In this document: in pieces, positions 1 to 6,415 of the stretch
Layout: each line of letters begins with the position of its first letter
Numbering within the stretch: the stretch's first letter is position 1
Source: a bacterium
GTDB lineage: Bacteria; Krumholzibacteriota; Krumholzibacteriia; Krumholzibacteriales; Krumholzibacteriaceae
Assembly (NCBI GenBank): GCA_017885175.1
Contig: JAFNGP010000250.1
Coordinates: 7,031 to 13,581, forward strand
Direction: 5' to 3'
Length of the DNA: 6,551 nt
Position numbers and translations under genes: made by a program
Notes under the pieces: model-generated
Told to the model about the DNA's origin: nothing
Databases searched by the model: none
The model's input: the letters and a program-made list of their open reading frames with translations, nothing else

Positions 1-1542
1 CGTCAGGTTCGCGTCGAGAATGGTGACGAAGGCGCGCTCGTAGCCGGCGTCCACCGCGGAGCGGATCGTTTTCTCCCGCCGCAGCTCCTCCCTGATGCGC
101 TCGTAGATGAGCACGTTCGCGTCCACCGCCATGCCGACCGTGAGCACGAGGCCCGCGATGCCCGGCAGCGTCAGCGCCGCCCCGAAGTATGCGAGGAAAC
201 CGAACAGGCTGACCATGGTCAGAACAAGGCCCAGCGTGGCTATGACACCCGAAAGCTGATAGTAGATCATCATGAAAATGACGACCGCCCCGGCGCCGAA
301 GAGCCCCGCCCGCAGGCCCTGGCGGATCGAATCGGCCCCGAGACTCGGGCCGACCGTGCGCTCTTCTCTCGTGAACATCGGCGCGGGGAGCGCGCCCGCC
401 CGGAGGATGATCGCGAGATCGCGCGCCTCGACGTCGGTGAAGGTCCCTTCGATCACGCCGCGGCCGTCGGGTATCTTGCTTCTGACGACGGGGAACGATT
501 TTATCTTCCCGTCGAGAATGATCGCGGTGAAGCGCCCGACGTTATCGCCGGTGAAGCGCGAAAGCTCGCGCGCGCCTTTGCGGTTGAACGTGAACGCCAC
601 GGAGAGCTGGGCCGGCGCCTGGGGATTCGGCTGGGGCTCGGCGCTCACGAGATTCGACCCCGAGACGTATTCGTCCTTCGCCACGAGCATGAGGGGCTTT
701 CCCCTGCCCCCCTCGGACAGGGTCATCCATTCGTCGAACCACATGAACTCGCTGTCCTTCGGCATCGCGGCCTGCGCCTCGGGACGCGCGAGCATCCGGC
801 GCACGAGGGGAACGTTATCCTCGCGCACGAGGACCCAATCGCGATTGAAGCTCACGAGGAGCGAGGTGAACGGCTTGGTCTTGTCGACCGTCTCGAGAGG
901 CACGTTGAGCGGAAGGTCGTCCGCGCCCTTCGTCTTGGCGAAGAGGCTCTCGCCCGGGATTTCCTTGGCCGCCGCGGCAGCCTTCGTCGGATCGGGAACG
1001 GCGCCGAGCGTATCCGCCTTTATCGGGCCGATCTCGACGAGCGAATCCCCGGAGACGCGCCTGAACGTTTCGTCGAGCTTTCTCAGAACCCCCGCGACCT
1101 CGTCCTGCTGGCGGATGAGCCGCCATTCGAGCATCGCGGTCTGTCCGAGGAGCCTCTTGGCGCGTTCCGGATCGGTGAGACCCGGGAGCTGCACGATGAT
1201 GCGCTTGGAGCCTTCCTTCTGGATGGTCGGCTCGGAAACGCCGAACTGATCGACGCGATTGCGCACGATCTCGAGCGCCCTGTCGAGGACGTCTTTTTTC
1301 TCGTCGGCCTTGAGCTGCGAATCGTCGACCTCGAGCGTGAGATGCATGCCGCCCTTGAGATCGAGCCCCAGCTTGAGCGCCTTCTTGTGAAGCTTGTCGA
1401 TCTTCTCCGGGTTTTCGATCTCGAGCCTCTGCTGCTCCTCCTTGCTCATGGTCGCAAGCCGGTAGGTCGGCCAGAGGAACCAGAGGGAGAGCACGATGAC
1501 GATCGCGCTGGTTATTGCCCTGATTCTATCAGACCTGTTCAC
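1..1542 (-). CDS. secD: Protein translocase subunit SecD (3' end cut by window edge)
   Basis: SecD is the inner-membrane partner of SecF that uses the proton motive force to complete export of proteins pushed through SecYEG by SecA. Reading the minus strand from GTG at 1542 gives 514 uninterrupted residues, still in frame at base 1. Residues 9-25 form the first membrane segment; LGLDLKGGMHLTLEVD (58-73) and NRVDQFGVSEPT (95-106) are SecD P1-domain signatures. VGPSLGADSIRQG (397-409) leads into membrane segments near 411-428, 434-453 and 456-478. GMAVDANVLIYERI (470-483) holds the conserved transmembrane Asp474 that is linked to proton use in the family. The E. coli protein has 615 residues, so roughly the last two membrane segments are missing here. 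The GTG start is preferred because the next in-frame Met (residue 32) would remove the first membrane segment; GGAAG lies 9 nt and GAGGG 3 nt upstream of it. secF would be expected beyond the left edge. No yajC precedes it. Confidence 0.97.
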   Translation of the reverse strand, partial: MNRSDRIRAITSAIVIVLSLWFLWPTYRLATMSKEEQQRLEIENPEKIDKLHKKALKLGLDLKGGMHLTLEVDDSQLKADEKKDVLDRALEIVRNRVDQFGVSEPTIQKEGSKRIIVQLPGLTDPERAKRLLGQTAMLEWRLIRQQDEVAGVLRKLDETFRRVSGDSLVEIGPIKADTLGAVPDPTKAAAAAKEIPGESLFAKTKGADDLPLNVPLETVDKTKPFTSLLVSFNRDWVLVREDNVPLVRRMLARPEAQAAMPKDSEFMWFDEWMTLSEGGRGKPLMLVAKDEYVSGSNLVSAEPQPNPQAPAQLSVAFTFNRKGARELSRFTGDNVGRFTAIILDGKIKSFPVVRSKIPDGRGVIEGTFTDVEARDLAIILRAGALPAPMFTREERTVGPSLGADSIRQGLRAGLFGAGAVVIFMMIYYQLSGVIATLGLVLTMVSLFGFLAYFGAALTLPGIAGLVLTVGMAVDANVLIYERIREELRREKTIRSAVDAGYERAFVTILDANLT

Positions 1543-1586
1543 ATTCCCTCGCTTCCGCTTCGATTTTCTGTTCCAAGAAACTGTAA

Positions 1587-1614
1587 AATATACCAATTAT
1601 GCCGCTTTAGTCAA
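1587..1614 (-). promoter_or_regulatory. Predicted sigma-70-type promoter of secD
   Basis: On the minus strand TTGACT (1614-1609) and TATATT (1592-1587) are separated by 16 nt. Both boxes are close to consensus and sit in an AT-rich island inside high-GC DNA. The predicted transcription start near 1580 leaves a leader of about 38 nt before the secD GTG. The call rests on pattern matching alone. Confidence 0.6.
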
Positions 1615-1654
1615 ATGGAAAATGTCCCGCCCCGAATATCGCGACGATAATTGG
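1593..1654. repeat. 8-bp inverted repeat across the divergent promoters
   Basis: CCAATTAT (1593-1600) is the exact reverse complement of ATAATTGG (1647-1654); the arm centres are 54 bp apart. The left arm falls between the -10 and -35 boxes of the secD promoter. The right arm ends two bases before the -35 box of the plus-strand promoter. The placement would suit a regulator acting on both promoters, but an 8-bp match in AT-rich DNA can arise by chance. Confidence 0.3.
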
Positions 1655-1656
1655 AA

Positions 1657-1685
1657 TTGAACAAAAACCGTTTCTGGGCTGTAAT
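1657..1685 (+). promoter_or_regulatory. Predicted sigma-70-type promoter of the hydrolase-fasciclin operon
   Basis: TTGAAC (1657-1662) and TGTAAT (1680-1685) are separated by exactly 17 nt, upstream of the hydrolase gene on the plus strand. The predicted transcription start near 1692 gives a GC-rich leader of about 60 nt ending in AAGGAG (1741-1746), 7 nt before the ATG. No riboswitch-like structure was recognised in the leader. Confidence 0.55.
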
Positions 1686-1753
1686 CCCTCCGAACGCCCC
1701 GAGCGGGCACACGCGGGCGCGACCTCCCGGCCGCCGGACAAAGGAGATTCACG

Positions 1754-4255
1754 ATGCGCAGACGCTTTATCTTATTAATTCTCATCCTCTTGGCATTCTC
1801 CGCGGCTCGAGGCCCCTCGGCGTGGAGCGCCGCGGACACGCTCGAGCAGAGGGTCTTCCCTCTCAACGTGCTGCAAGACTCCGCAAAGTTCGCCATTTAC
1901 GTCAACGAGGAGTCGGTGGCCACGATAGTCTCCAACTGGAAGGCGGGCGGAGGCTTCACCGAGGAAATCACGGTCGCCCTCGGCGGCCAGAGTTTCTCGG
2001 CGTCGATAGAGATCGAAGTGGACGACGGCGGCATCTGGCGGACGATCGCGATAAAGAGCCCCCGGGGGAACGCGGTCGTCACGCGCGAGGGCATGAGGGC
2101 GTCGATAAAGGCCGACGGCGGAAGCGCGAGCACGGTCGATCTCAAGCCCGGCGCCCTTCTCTTCGAGAACTCGAGCCCGGCGCTCATGAGCCAGGCGGTT
2201 TGCGCCTACAACGCAGCGCGGGGAGGCAAGCAGACCTTCCCCGTATTCATCGTTCCCGCGATCGTCATGGAGGCCTCGCTCGAAAGGCTCGAAACGGCGG
2301 AGCGATTCATCGGGGGAGAGCCGCGGACCTTCACCCTGTACCGGTACGGGCTCCCCGGCGTCGACATCATCGTCTGGGTGGACGAGAATAACAAGCTCTG
2401 CCTCGCCGACGTCCCCGCGCAGCGCGCCGCCTACGTGCGCGAAGGCTACGAGGCGCTGCGGCTCGGCGCCGAGACCGACTCCCTTCTCTCGCGCCCCGAA
2501 TTCGAGGTGGCCGTCGAGAAGAACGTGATGGTGCGGATGCGCGACGGGAAAAAGCTCGCGACCGACGTTTACAAGCCGGCCGCCGAGGGCGCATTCCCCG
2601 TGATCCTGATCCGCACGCCGTACGGGAAGGACATGTCGGAGCTCAAGGCTCGTTTCTATGCGCGGCGCGGATACGTCTTCGCCGTGCAGGACTGCCGCGG
2701 CCGCTTCGCGTCGGAGGGCTCGTGGAATCCGTTCTTCAACGAGCCGAAGGACGGATACGACACGATCGAGTGGCTCGCGGCGCAGCCCTGGTCGAACGGC
2801 AAGGTGGGAATGATCGGCGCCTCATATCTGGGGTGGGTGCAGTGGTGGGCCGCCAGGGAAGCCCCCCCGCATCTCGCGACCATCATCCCGAACGTCGCGC
2901 CCCCCGATCCCTATTTCAATATACCGTACGAGTACGGCTCCTTCTTTCTGCTCGGGGCGATCTGGTGGGCGGACGTTCTCGAGCAGGAGGCGACGGCCGA
3001 TCTTTCGGGAAAGGCGATGGGCGCGATCGGCGGGAAGAACTACGCGAAGCTGCTCCGGCACCTCCCCGTGATCGACCTCGACACGAAGGTGCTCGGCAAG
3101 AAGAATAAATACTGGCGTGAGTGGATCAAGCACCCCGATAACGATTCATACTGGCGCCGCGCGAGCTTCCTCGATGATCTCGGGAGCTTCAAATCGCCCG
3201 TGTATCATCAGTCGGGCTGGTTCGACGGGGACGGGATCGGCTCGAAGCTCAACTACCTCGCGATGGCGCGCTTCGGCCGCGCGACGCAGAAGCTCGTCCT
3301 CGGCCCCTGGGGACATACGGACGCGGCGGCGCGCTGGGGCCCCGGCGAGAGGGACTTCGGCCCGAACGCCATCGTCGATCTCGAGGGAAGCTACCTGCGC
3401 TGGCTCGACCGCTGGCTCAAGGGGATCGAGAACGGCATAGACAAGGAGCCGCTCGTCGCCCTCTTCGTCATGAACACGAACCGGTGGCTCACGGGCCCCT
3501 CGTATCCCCTGCCGGGGACGAAATTCACGAAGCTTTACCTCTCGAGCGGCGGCGCGGCGAACACGTCGAAGGGGGACGGGCGGCTGGGATTCGATGCGCC
3601 GGGCGCGGATTCCCCGAGCGACGGCTACGTGTACGATCCGGGCGATCCGACGCCCGATCCCGGTTTCTACACGACTCCGGAGGACCTCGCCGGCGAGGAG
3701 CCAAAAGACAGCACGAAGACCGTCTCCGTCGAAGAGGAGCGCGCGAAGGTGTTCGCCTACCACGGGAAGGTCGACGAGGAGCGAAGCGACATTCTCGTGT
3801 ACGAGACGGCTCCGATGAGCGACTCGCTCGTCGTCGCGGGCCCCGTCTCGGCGGTTATCTACGCGAGCTCGTCGGCGAAGGATACGGACTTCTTCGTCCG
3901 CCTGTCGGAGATCGACGAGAAGGGGCTCGTCTTTCCGCTCGTCCACGGGACGATCAGGGCGCGCTACCGCGAGTCGTTCTCGAAGCCGACCCTTCTCACG
4001 CCCGGAGAGATTTATGAATACCGGCTCGATCTCTGGCAGACGGGCATCACGATCCCGAAAGGGAGAAAGCTCCGCGCGGAAGTGGCGTCGGCCGCGTTCC
4101 CGACCTTCTCGAGAAACCTGAACACGGGGAAGCACAACGAAACGGAGACGAAATTCGTCAAGGCGACTCAGAAGATCTACCACGACGCGAGGCATCCGTC
4201 GCACGTGCTCCTTCCCGTCATCGAAAAACCGGATTTCAAGGATCAGCCGCGGTAA
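1754..4255 (+). CDS. Secreted CocE/NonD-family (peptidase S15-like) serine hydrolase
   Basis: The 833-residue product is an alpha/beta hydrolase of the X-Pro dipeptidyl-peptidase S15/cocaine-esterase group, which cleaves esters, amides or X-Pro peptides; the substrate cannot be read from sequence. Residues 1-27 are a signal peptide (RRR, a long hydrophobic run, then SAWSAA), so it acts outside the cytoplasm. The catalytic core starts near 250: DVYKPAAEG (271-279), RTPYGK (287-292, with Tyr290 in the family's oxyanion position), QDCRGRF (312-318), nucleophile Ser357 in GASYLG, Asp491 in SGWFDGDG and His521 in GPWGH, a complete triad. Residues from about 580 fit the C-terminal jelly-roll domain (VYDPGDPTPDPG at 626-637; a strand-rich stretch from about 679). 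Residues 28-250 are an extra N-terminal region that I cannot name. AAGGAG 7 nt upstream supports this ATG. The fasciclin gene follows after 18 nt, probably co-transcribed. Confidence 0.93.
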   Translation: MRRRFILLILILLAFSAARGPSAWSAADTLEQRVFPLNVLQDSAKFAIYVNEESVATIVSNWKAGGGFTEEITVALGGQSFSASIEIEVDDGGIWRTIAIKSPRGNAVVTREGMRASIKADGGSASTVDLKPGALLFENSSPALMSQAVCAYNAARGGKQTFPVFIVPAIVMEASLERLETAERFIGGEPRTFTLYRYGLPGVDIIVWVDENNKLCLADVPAQRAAYVREGYEALRLGAETDSLLSRPEFEVAVEKNVMVRMRDGKKLATDVYKPAAEGAFPVILIRTPYGKDMSELKARFYARRGYVFAVQDCRGRFASEGSWNPFFNEPKDGYDTIEWLAAQPWSNGKVGMIGASYLGWVQWWAAREAPPHLATIIPNVAPPDPYFNIPYEYGSFFLLGAIWWADVLEQEATADLSGKAMGAIGGKNYAKLLRHLPVIDLDTKVLGKKNKYWREWIKHPDNDSYWRRASFLDDLGSFKSPVYHQSGWFDGDGIGSKLNYLAMARFGRATQKLVLGPWGHTDAAARWGPGERDFGPNAIVDLEGSYLRWLDRWLKGIENGIDKEPLVALFVMNTNRWLTGPSYPLPGTKFTKLYLSSGGAANTSKGDGRLGFDAPGADSPSDGYVYDPGDPTPDPGFYTTPEDLAGEEPKDSTKTVSVEEERAKVFAYHGKVDEERSDILVYETAPMSDSLVVAGPVSAVIYASSSAKDTDFFVRLSEIDEKGLVFPLVHGTIRARYRESFSKPTLLTPGEIYEYRLDLWQTGITIPKGRKLRAEVASAAFPTFSRNLNTGKHNETETKFVKATQKIYHDARHPSHVLLPVIEKPDFKDQPR

Positions 4256-4273
4256 GACGCAAGGAGGCTACCG

Positions 4274-4795
4274 ATGAAGAGACTTGTCGTTTTCGTTCTC
4301 TGCTGCGCGCTCGGCGCCGCGATCTTCTGCTGCGGGAAAAAGAAGGAAGAGGCGCCGAAGCGGGAAGGAGCGCCGGCGATCGGCGATATCGTCGAGATCG
4401 TTTCGGGAGACGGCCGCTTTTCGACCCTCGCGACCGCGATCGACGTTGCAGGGCTCGCCGAAACGCTCAAGGGCGAAGGCCCCTTCACCCTGTTCGCGCC
4501 CATCGACAGCGCCTTCGCGAAGCTGCCGCCCGGCGCCGCCGAATCGCTCCTTCAGGAGGCGCCGACCCTGAAGAATATTCTGCTGTACCACGTCGTGGCC
4601 GGAAAGCTCACGGCCGCGGATCTCGGCAAGATTCCCGAGGTCGCGACACTCCTCGGCGTTCCGCTCGCGATCATGCCCATGCCGGGGGGAATTCCGATGA
4701 TCGGGGACGCCGTCGTCGTCATCGCCGATATCCCGGCGAAGAACGGCGTCATCCACGCGATCGACAGGGTGCTGCTGCCGCCGCCCGAGCCCTAG
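4274..4795 (+). CDS. Fasciclin (FAS1) domain protein, probably a lipoprotein
   Basis: This 173-residue protein has one fasciclin domain over about residues 36-170, an extracellular fold generally linked to adhesion or protein and polysaccharide binding. The signatures are DIVEIVSGDGRFSTLATAI (38-56), GPFTLFAPIDSAFAKLP (69-85), the YHVVAGKL motif and the closing NGVIHAIDRVLLPP. Residues 1-20 form an export signal ending in AAIFCCGKKK. The double Cys19-Cys20 followed by a charged linker suggests lipid attachment, but a canonical lipobox wants Ala, Gly or Ser before the Cys, so the anchor is uncertain. AAGGAGG (4261-4267) lies 6 nt upstream of the ATG. The gene begins 18 nt after the hydrolase stop with no promoter between, indicating one operon. 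Its TAG stop lies in the CTAG shared with the convergent cytochrome gene. The role beyond surface binding is unknown. Confidence 0.92.
   Translation: MKRLVVFVLCCALGAAIFCCGKKKEEAPKREGAPAIGDIVEIVSGDGRFSTLATAIDVAGLAETLKGEGPFTLFAPIDSAFAKLPPGAAESLLQEAPTLKNILLYHVVAGKLTAADLGKIPEVATLLGVPLAIMPMPGGIPMIGDAVVVIADIPAKNGVIHAIDRVLLPPPEP
4792..4795. other. Shared CTAG palindrome: stop codons of two convergent genes
   Basis: The palindrome CTAG supplies TAG on the plus strand (4793-4795, fasciclin gene) and TAG on the minus strand (4794-4792, cytochrome gene). The two coding regions therefore overlap by four bases. I found no hairpin with a T-run near this point that could end transcription in either direction. 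Confidence 0.9.
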
Positions 4796-6087
4796 TTGCT
4801 GTTCTTCCACGTATAGGCGTGGGGCCACTTCGTCGTGTCGGTCGAGAGCGACGTGTGGCAGATGTGGCAGCCGTTCATCTTCTTGGGCACCGTTCCGCCG
4901 TGCGACTCGACGAAATCGTCCGAGACTCCCTCTCCTCGCGAGCTGTCGTGGCAGACGCCGCAGCTTCCGATCGACTTGACCTTGCCGGTCGAGCCCTGGT
5001 ACTGGAGCGACTGGTAGTTGTCCCTCGCCACGAGGGACGGAATCATCGCATGCGGGCTCCCGTGGCAGGCGGCGCAGTAGAGATTGCCGTGCCCCATCGC
5101 GTTCCGGTACAGGAGCGCGCCCGTGTCCACTTCCCCGGCGTCGTGGCACATGACGCACTTCGGTTCGTTCACCCATGGGATGCGCGTCGCCGGAATCGAG
5201 CCCGCCACCTGAGCCATCGTGCTGTGGCACCACTGGCAGTTGCCGTCGGACGCCGCGTGCCTCGTGCTTCTGCTGCACTGCGTCTGCGGTCCCGGGTGGC
5301 AATCGTAGCACGAGGCGCCCTTGTCGGCGTGGAAGCCGTGAATCGCCTTCGACAGGAACTTCCCCGACGTGCCGGGATTCATGAGACCCAGCGCGGGGGA
5401 TCCGTGGCAGTCCGCGCAGAGCCGCGGCGTCGTGCCCGCGAGATCGGTGCCGTTGGACGCGTCGTGCTTCGATATGATGTCCGCGAACGGGTCCGCGCCG
5501 TGGCATTTCTCGCAATGCATCTCGTCGGACGTAGGAACGACCGTCTTCGTCTTGACGAGAACCGTTCCTTGGGCGTCCTTCACCGTGATGTCGGCGACCT
5601 GATACGGATCCCACGTGCCGTCGTCCTTGATCGGCGTGAGGGGCATCCCCACGACGACGAAATGATCTCCGGCGAGCGTCATCTGCCCCGAAAGCGTGCT
5701 CCCCGTGAGCCCGACGTCGTGCGCGAGGCTCGTGAATCCGAACAGCGTTCCGAAGAGCTTCACCGCGTTGTCCCAGAACTGGCCGTAGTTCCGCTTGCCG
5801 TACGAGTAGGTATTGCCTTCGATCTGATATTCGACGGATATGTTCGCCGTCACGATCTCGGGCTTGACGCCGCGCTTGATCACCTGCGCCCACATCGTGT
5901 TGAACGGAGGAAGGACGACGAGCTTGTCGTACGACGGGTTGAGACAATGCATGCCGAGGTCGTTCCAGGCGAGGACGACGTAGTCTCCCTGCGCCGACGG
6001 GACCGGAGCCGCGGGATTGCCGCCGCTCTTGCCGCAGGATGCCGCCAGCGGAAGAATCATTAGAAGTATCCACATTGACTTCTTCAT
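4792..6087 (-). CDS. Octahaem c-type cytochrome lipoprotein
   Basis: The 431-residue protein is predicted to carry eight covalently bound haems and to move electrons at the cell envelope. Residues 1-18 are a lipoprotein signal with a clear lipobox, LAASC, lipidated at Cys18; the next residue is Gly, which permits outer-membrane sorting. Eight CXXCH motifs begin at Cys192, 224, 260, 284, 311, 338, 376 and 407. Ten further His residues lie after position 190 (191, 208, 250, 253, 277, 333, 346, 396, 408, 423), enough for bis-His ligation of every haem. Residues about 35-185 carry no haem motif and form a separate strand-rich module with WNDLGMHC (41-48) and LPPFNTMWAQVI (59-70). Cys271, in TQCSRSTRH, is outside any CXXCH. 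AAGGAG (6100-6095) lies 7 nt before the ATG and supports the start. Its redox partners cannot be read from this window. The reading frame is intact and converges on the fasciclin gene. Confidence 0.93.
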   Translation of the reverse strand: MKKSMWILLMILPLAASCGKSGGNPAAPVPSAQGDYVVLAWNDLGMHCLNPSYDKLVVLPPFNTMWAQVIKRGVKPEIVTANISVEYQIEGNTYSYGKRNYGQFWDNAVKLFGTLFGFTSLAHDVGLTGSTLSGQMTLAGDHFVVVGMPLTPIKDDGTWDPYQVADITVKDAQGTVLVKTKTVVPTSDEMHCEKCHGADPFADIISKHDASNGTDLAGTTPRLCADCHGSPALGLMNPGTSGKFLSKAIHGFHADKGASCYDCHPGPQTQCSRSTRHAASDGNCQWCHSTMAQVAGSIPATRIPWVNEPKCVMCHDAGEVDTGALLYRNAMGHGNLYCAACHGSPHAMIPSLVARDNYQSLQYQGSTGKVKSIGSCGVCHDSSRGEGVSDDFVESHGGTVPKKMNGCHICHTSLSTDTTKWPHAYTWKNSN

Positions 6088-6142
6088 GGCTCAGCTCCTT
6101 CGAACTATAATTCAATTTAGTGCCGGGTGACGAGTCGCGGGA

Positions 6143-6172
6143 AGCATATCACAAAATCCGGAATCGTTTCAA
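6143..6172 (-). promoter_or_regulatory. Predicted promoter of the octahaem cytochrome gene
   Basis: On the minus strand TTGAAA (6172-6167) and TATGCT (6148-6143) are 18 nt apart, and the -10 box is preceded by TGA, forming an extended -10 (TGATATGCT). The predicted start near 6136 gives a leader of about 49 nt containing an AT-rich stretch and the AAGGAG ribosome site. Confidence 0.5.
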
Positions 6173-6229
6173 GCGGCCCGGGCCGATTTCAGGAGATTCT
6201 TTTGCGTGGAACAACGGGGCCCCGCGTTT

Positions 6230-6410
6230 TGTATGCTCAACCATATTCAATAGCCGCGCCGAAGAGATCGACGGCATCGCCGTCGGCAGATTGGCGGCGG
6301 TCGCCGAGGGAAGCGTATCGGGCGTCATGGCGGGTGGGCTTTTCTGCGTCGTCGAAGGGGAATTCAGCGGCATATAGGCGAGCGGTCTCGCCCTGGCGGG
6401 CGGCGCCCCG
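6230..6410 (+). pseudogene. Relic of a gene encoding 16-residue surface-type repeats
   Basis: In one plus-strand frame three 48-bp units follow each other: IDGIAVGRLAAVAEGS (6267-6314), VSGVMAGGLFCVVEGE (6315-6362) and FSGI-stop-ASGLALAGGA (6363 onward), preceded by IFNSRAEE, which looks like the end of an earlier unit. The shared pattern, (S/D)-G-(I/V)-x-x-(G/S)-(G/R)-L with a closing A/V-E-G, resembles the short glycine-spaced repeats of bacterial surface proteins such as the LA_2272-type family. No usable start codon with a ribosome site precedes it: the only in-frame start is GTG at 6120, in the cytochrome leader without a Shine-Dalgarno sequence. A TAG at 6375 breaks the third unit, and after about 6416 the frame runs into the antisense of another gene. 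I therefore call it a truncated remnant. It might instead be chance patterning in GC-rich DNA. Confidence 0.4.
6377..6392 (-). terminator. Possible weak terminator hairpin downstream of the right-edge gene
   Basis: GGCGAG (6377-6382) and CTCGCC (6387-6392) pair perfectly around a four-base loop. On the minus strand the hairpin lies about 24 nt after the stop codon of the right-edge gene and is followed by TATATG rather than a T-run. It could slow or end transcription, but it lacks the tail of a standard intrinsic terminator. Confidence 0.25.
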
Positions 6411-6415
6411 GCCCC

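Noticed and set aside
272..1249. 325-residue plus-strand open frame antisense to secD
   Set aside because: The minus strand reads as unmistakable SecD throughout this interval; the plus frame is Ser/Arg-rich without any domain.
3146..4204. 352-residue minus-strand open frame antisense to the hydrolase
   Set aside because: Arg/Asp/Val-rich shadow of the S15 C-terminal half; no motif, and no convincing start signal.
5255..5277. Ninth haem site around Cys271 to His277 of the cytochrome
   Set aside because: The residues are C-S-R-S-T-R-H, with one Cys only, so it does not meet the CXXCH or known CXnCH patterns; it is kept as an unexplained extra Cys.
4819..6063. 414-residue plus-strand open frame antisense to the cytochrome
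   Set aside because: Composition is dominated by Arg, Val and Ala with no recognisable domain, while the opposite strand encodes eight CXXCH motifs and a lipobox.
6104..6109. TATAGT as -10 box for the cytochrome gene
   Set aside because: Transcription would start about 10 nt before the ATG and inside the ribosome site, and the matching -35 region is poor; the extended -10 promoter at 6143-6172 fits better.
4268..6115. 615-residue minus-strand open frame covering the fasciclin gene and most of the cytochrome gene
   Set aside because: It is arginine-rich, low in motifs and overlaps two well-supported genes, one antisense and one in another frame; a typical high-GC shadow frame.
6149..6373. 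74-residue minus-strand open frame opposite the repeat relic
   Set aside because: Its Pro/Ser/Thr repeats are what the antisense of the glycine-spaced repeat would give, it overlaps the cytochrome promoter, and no ribosome site was seen.
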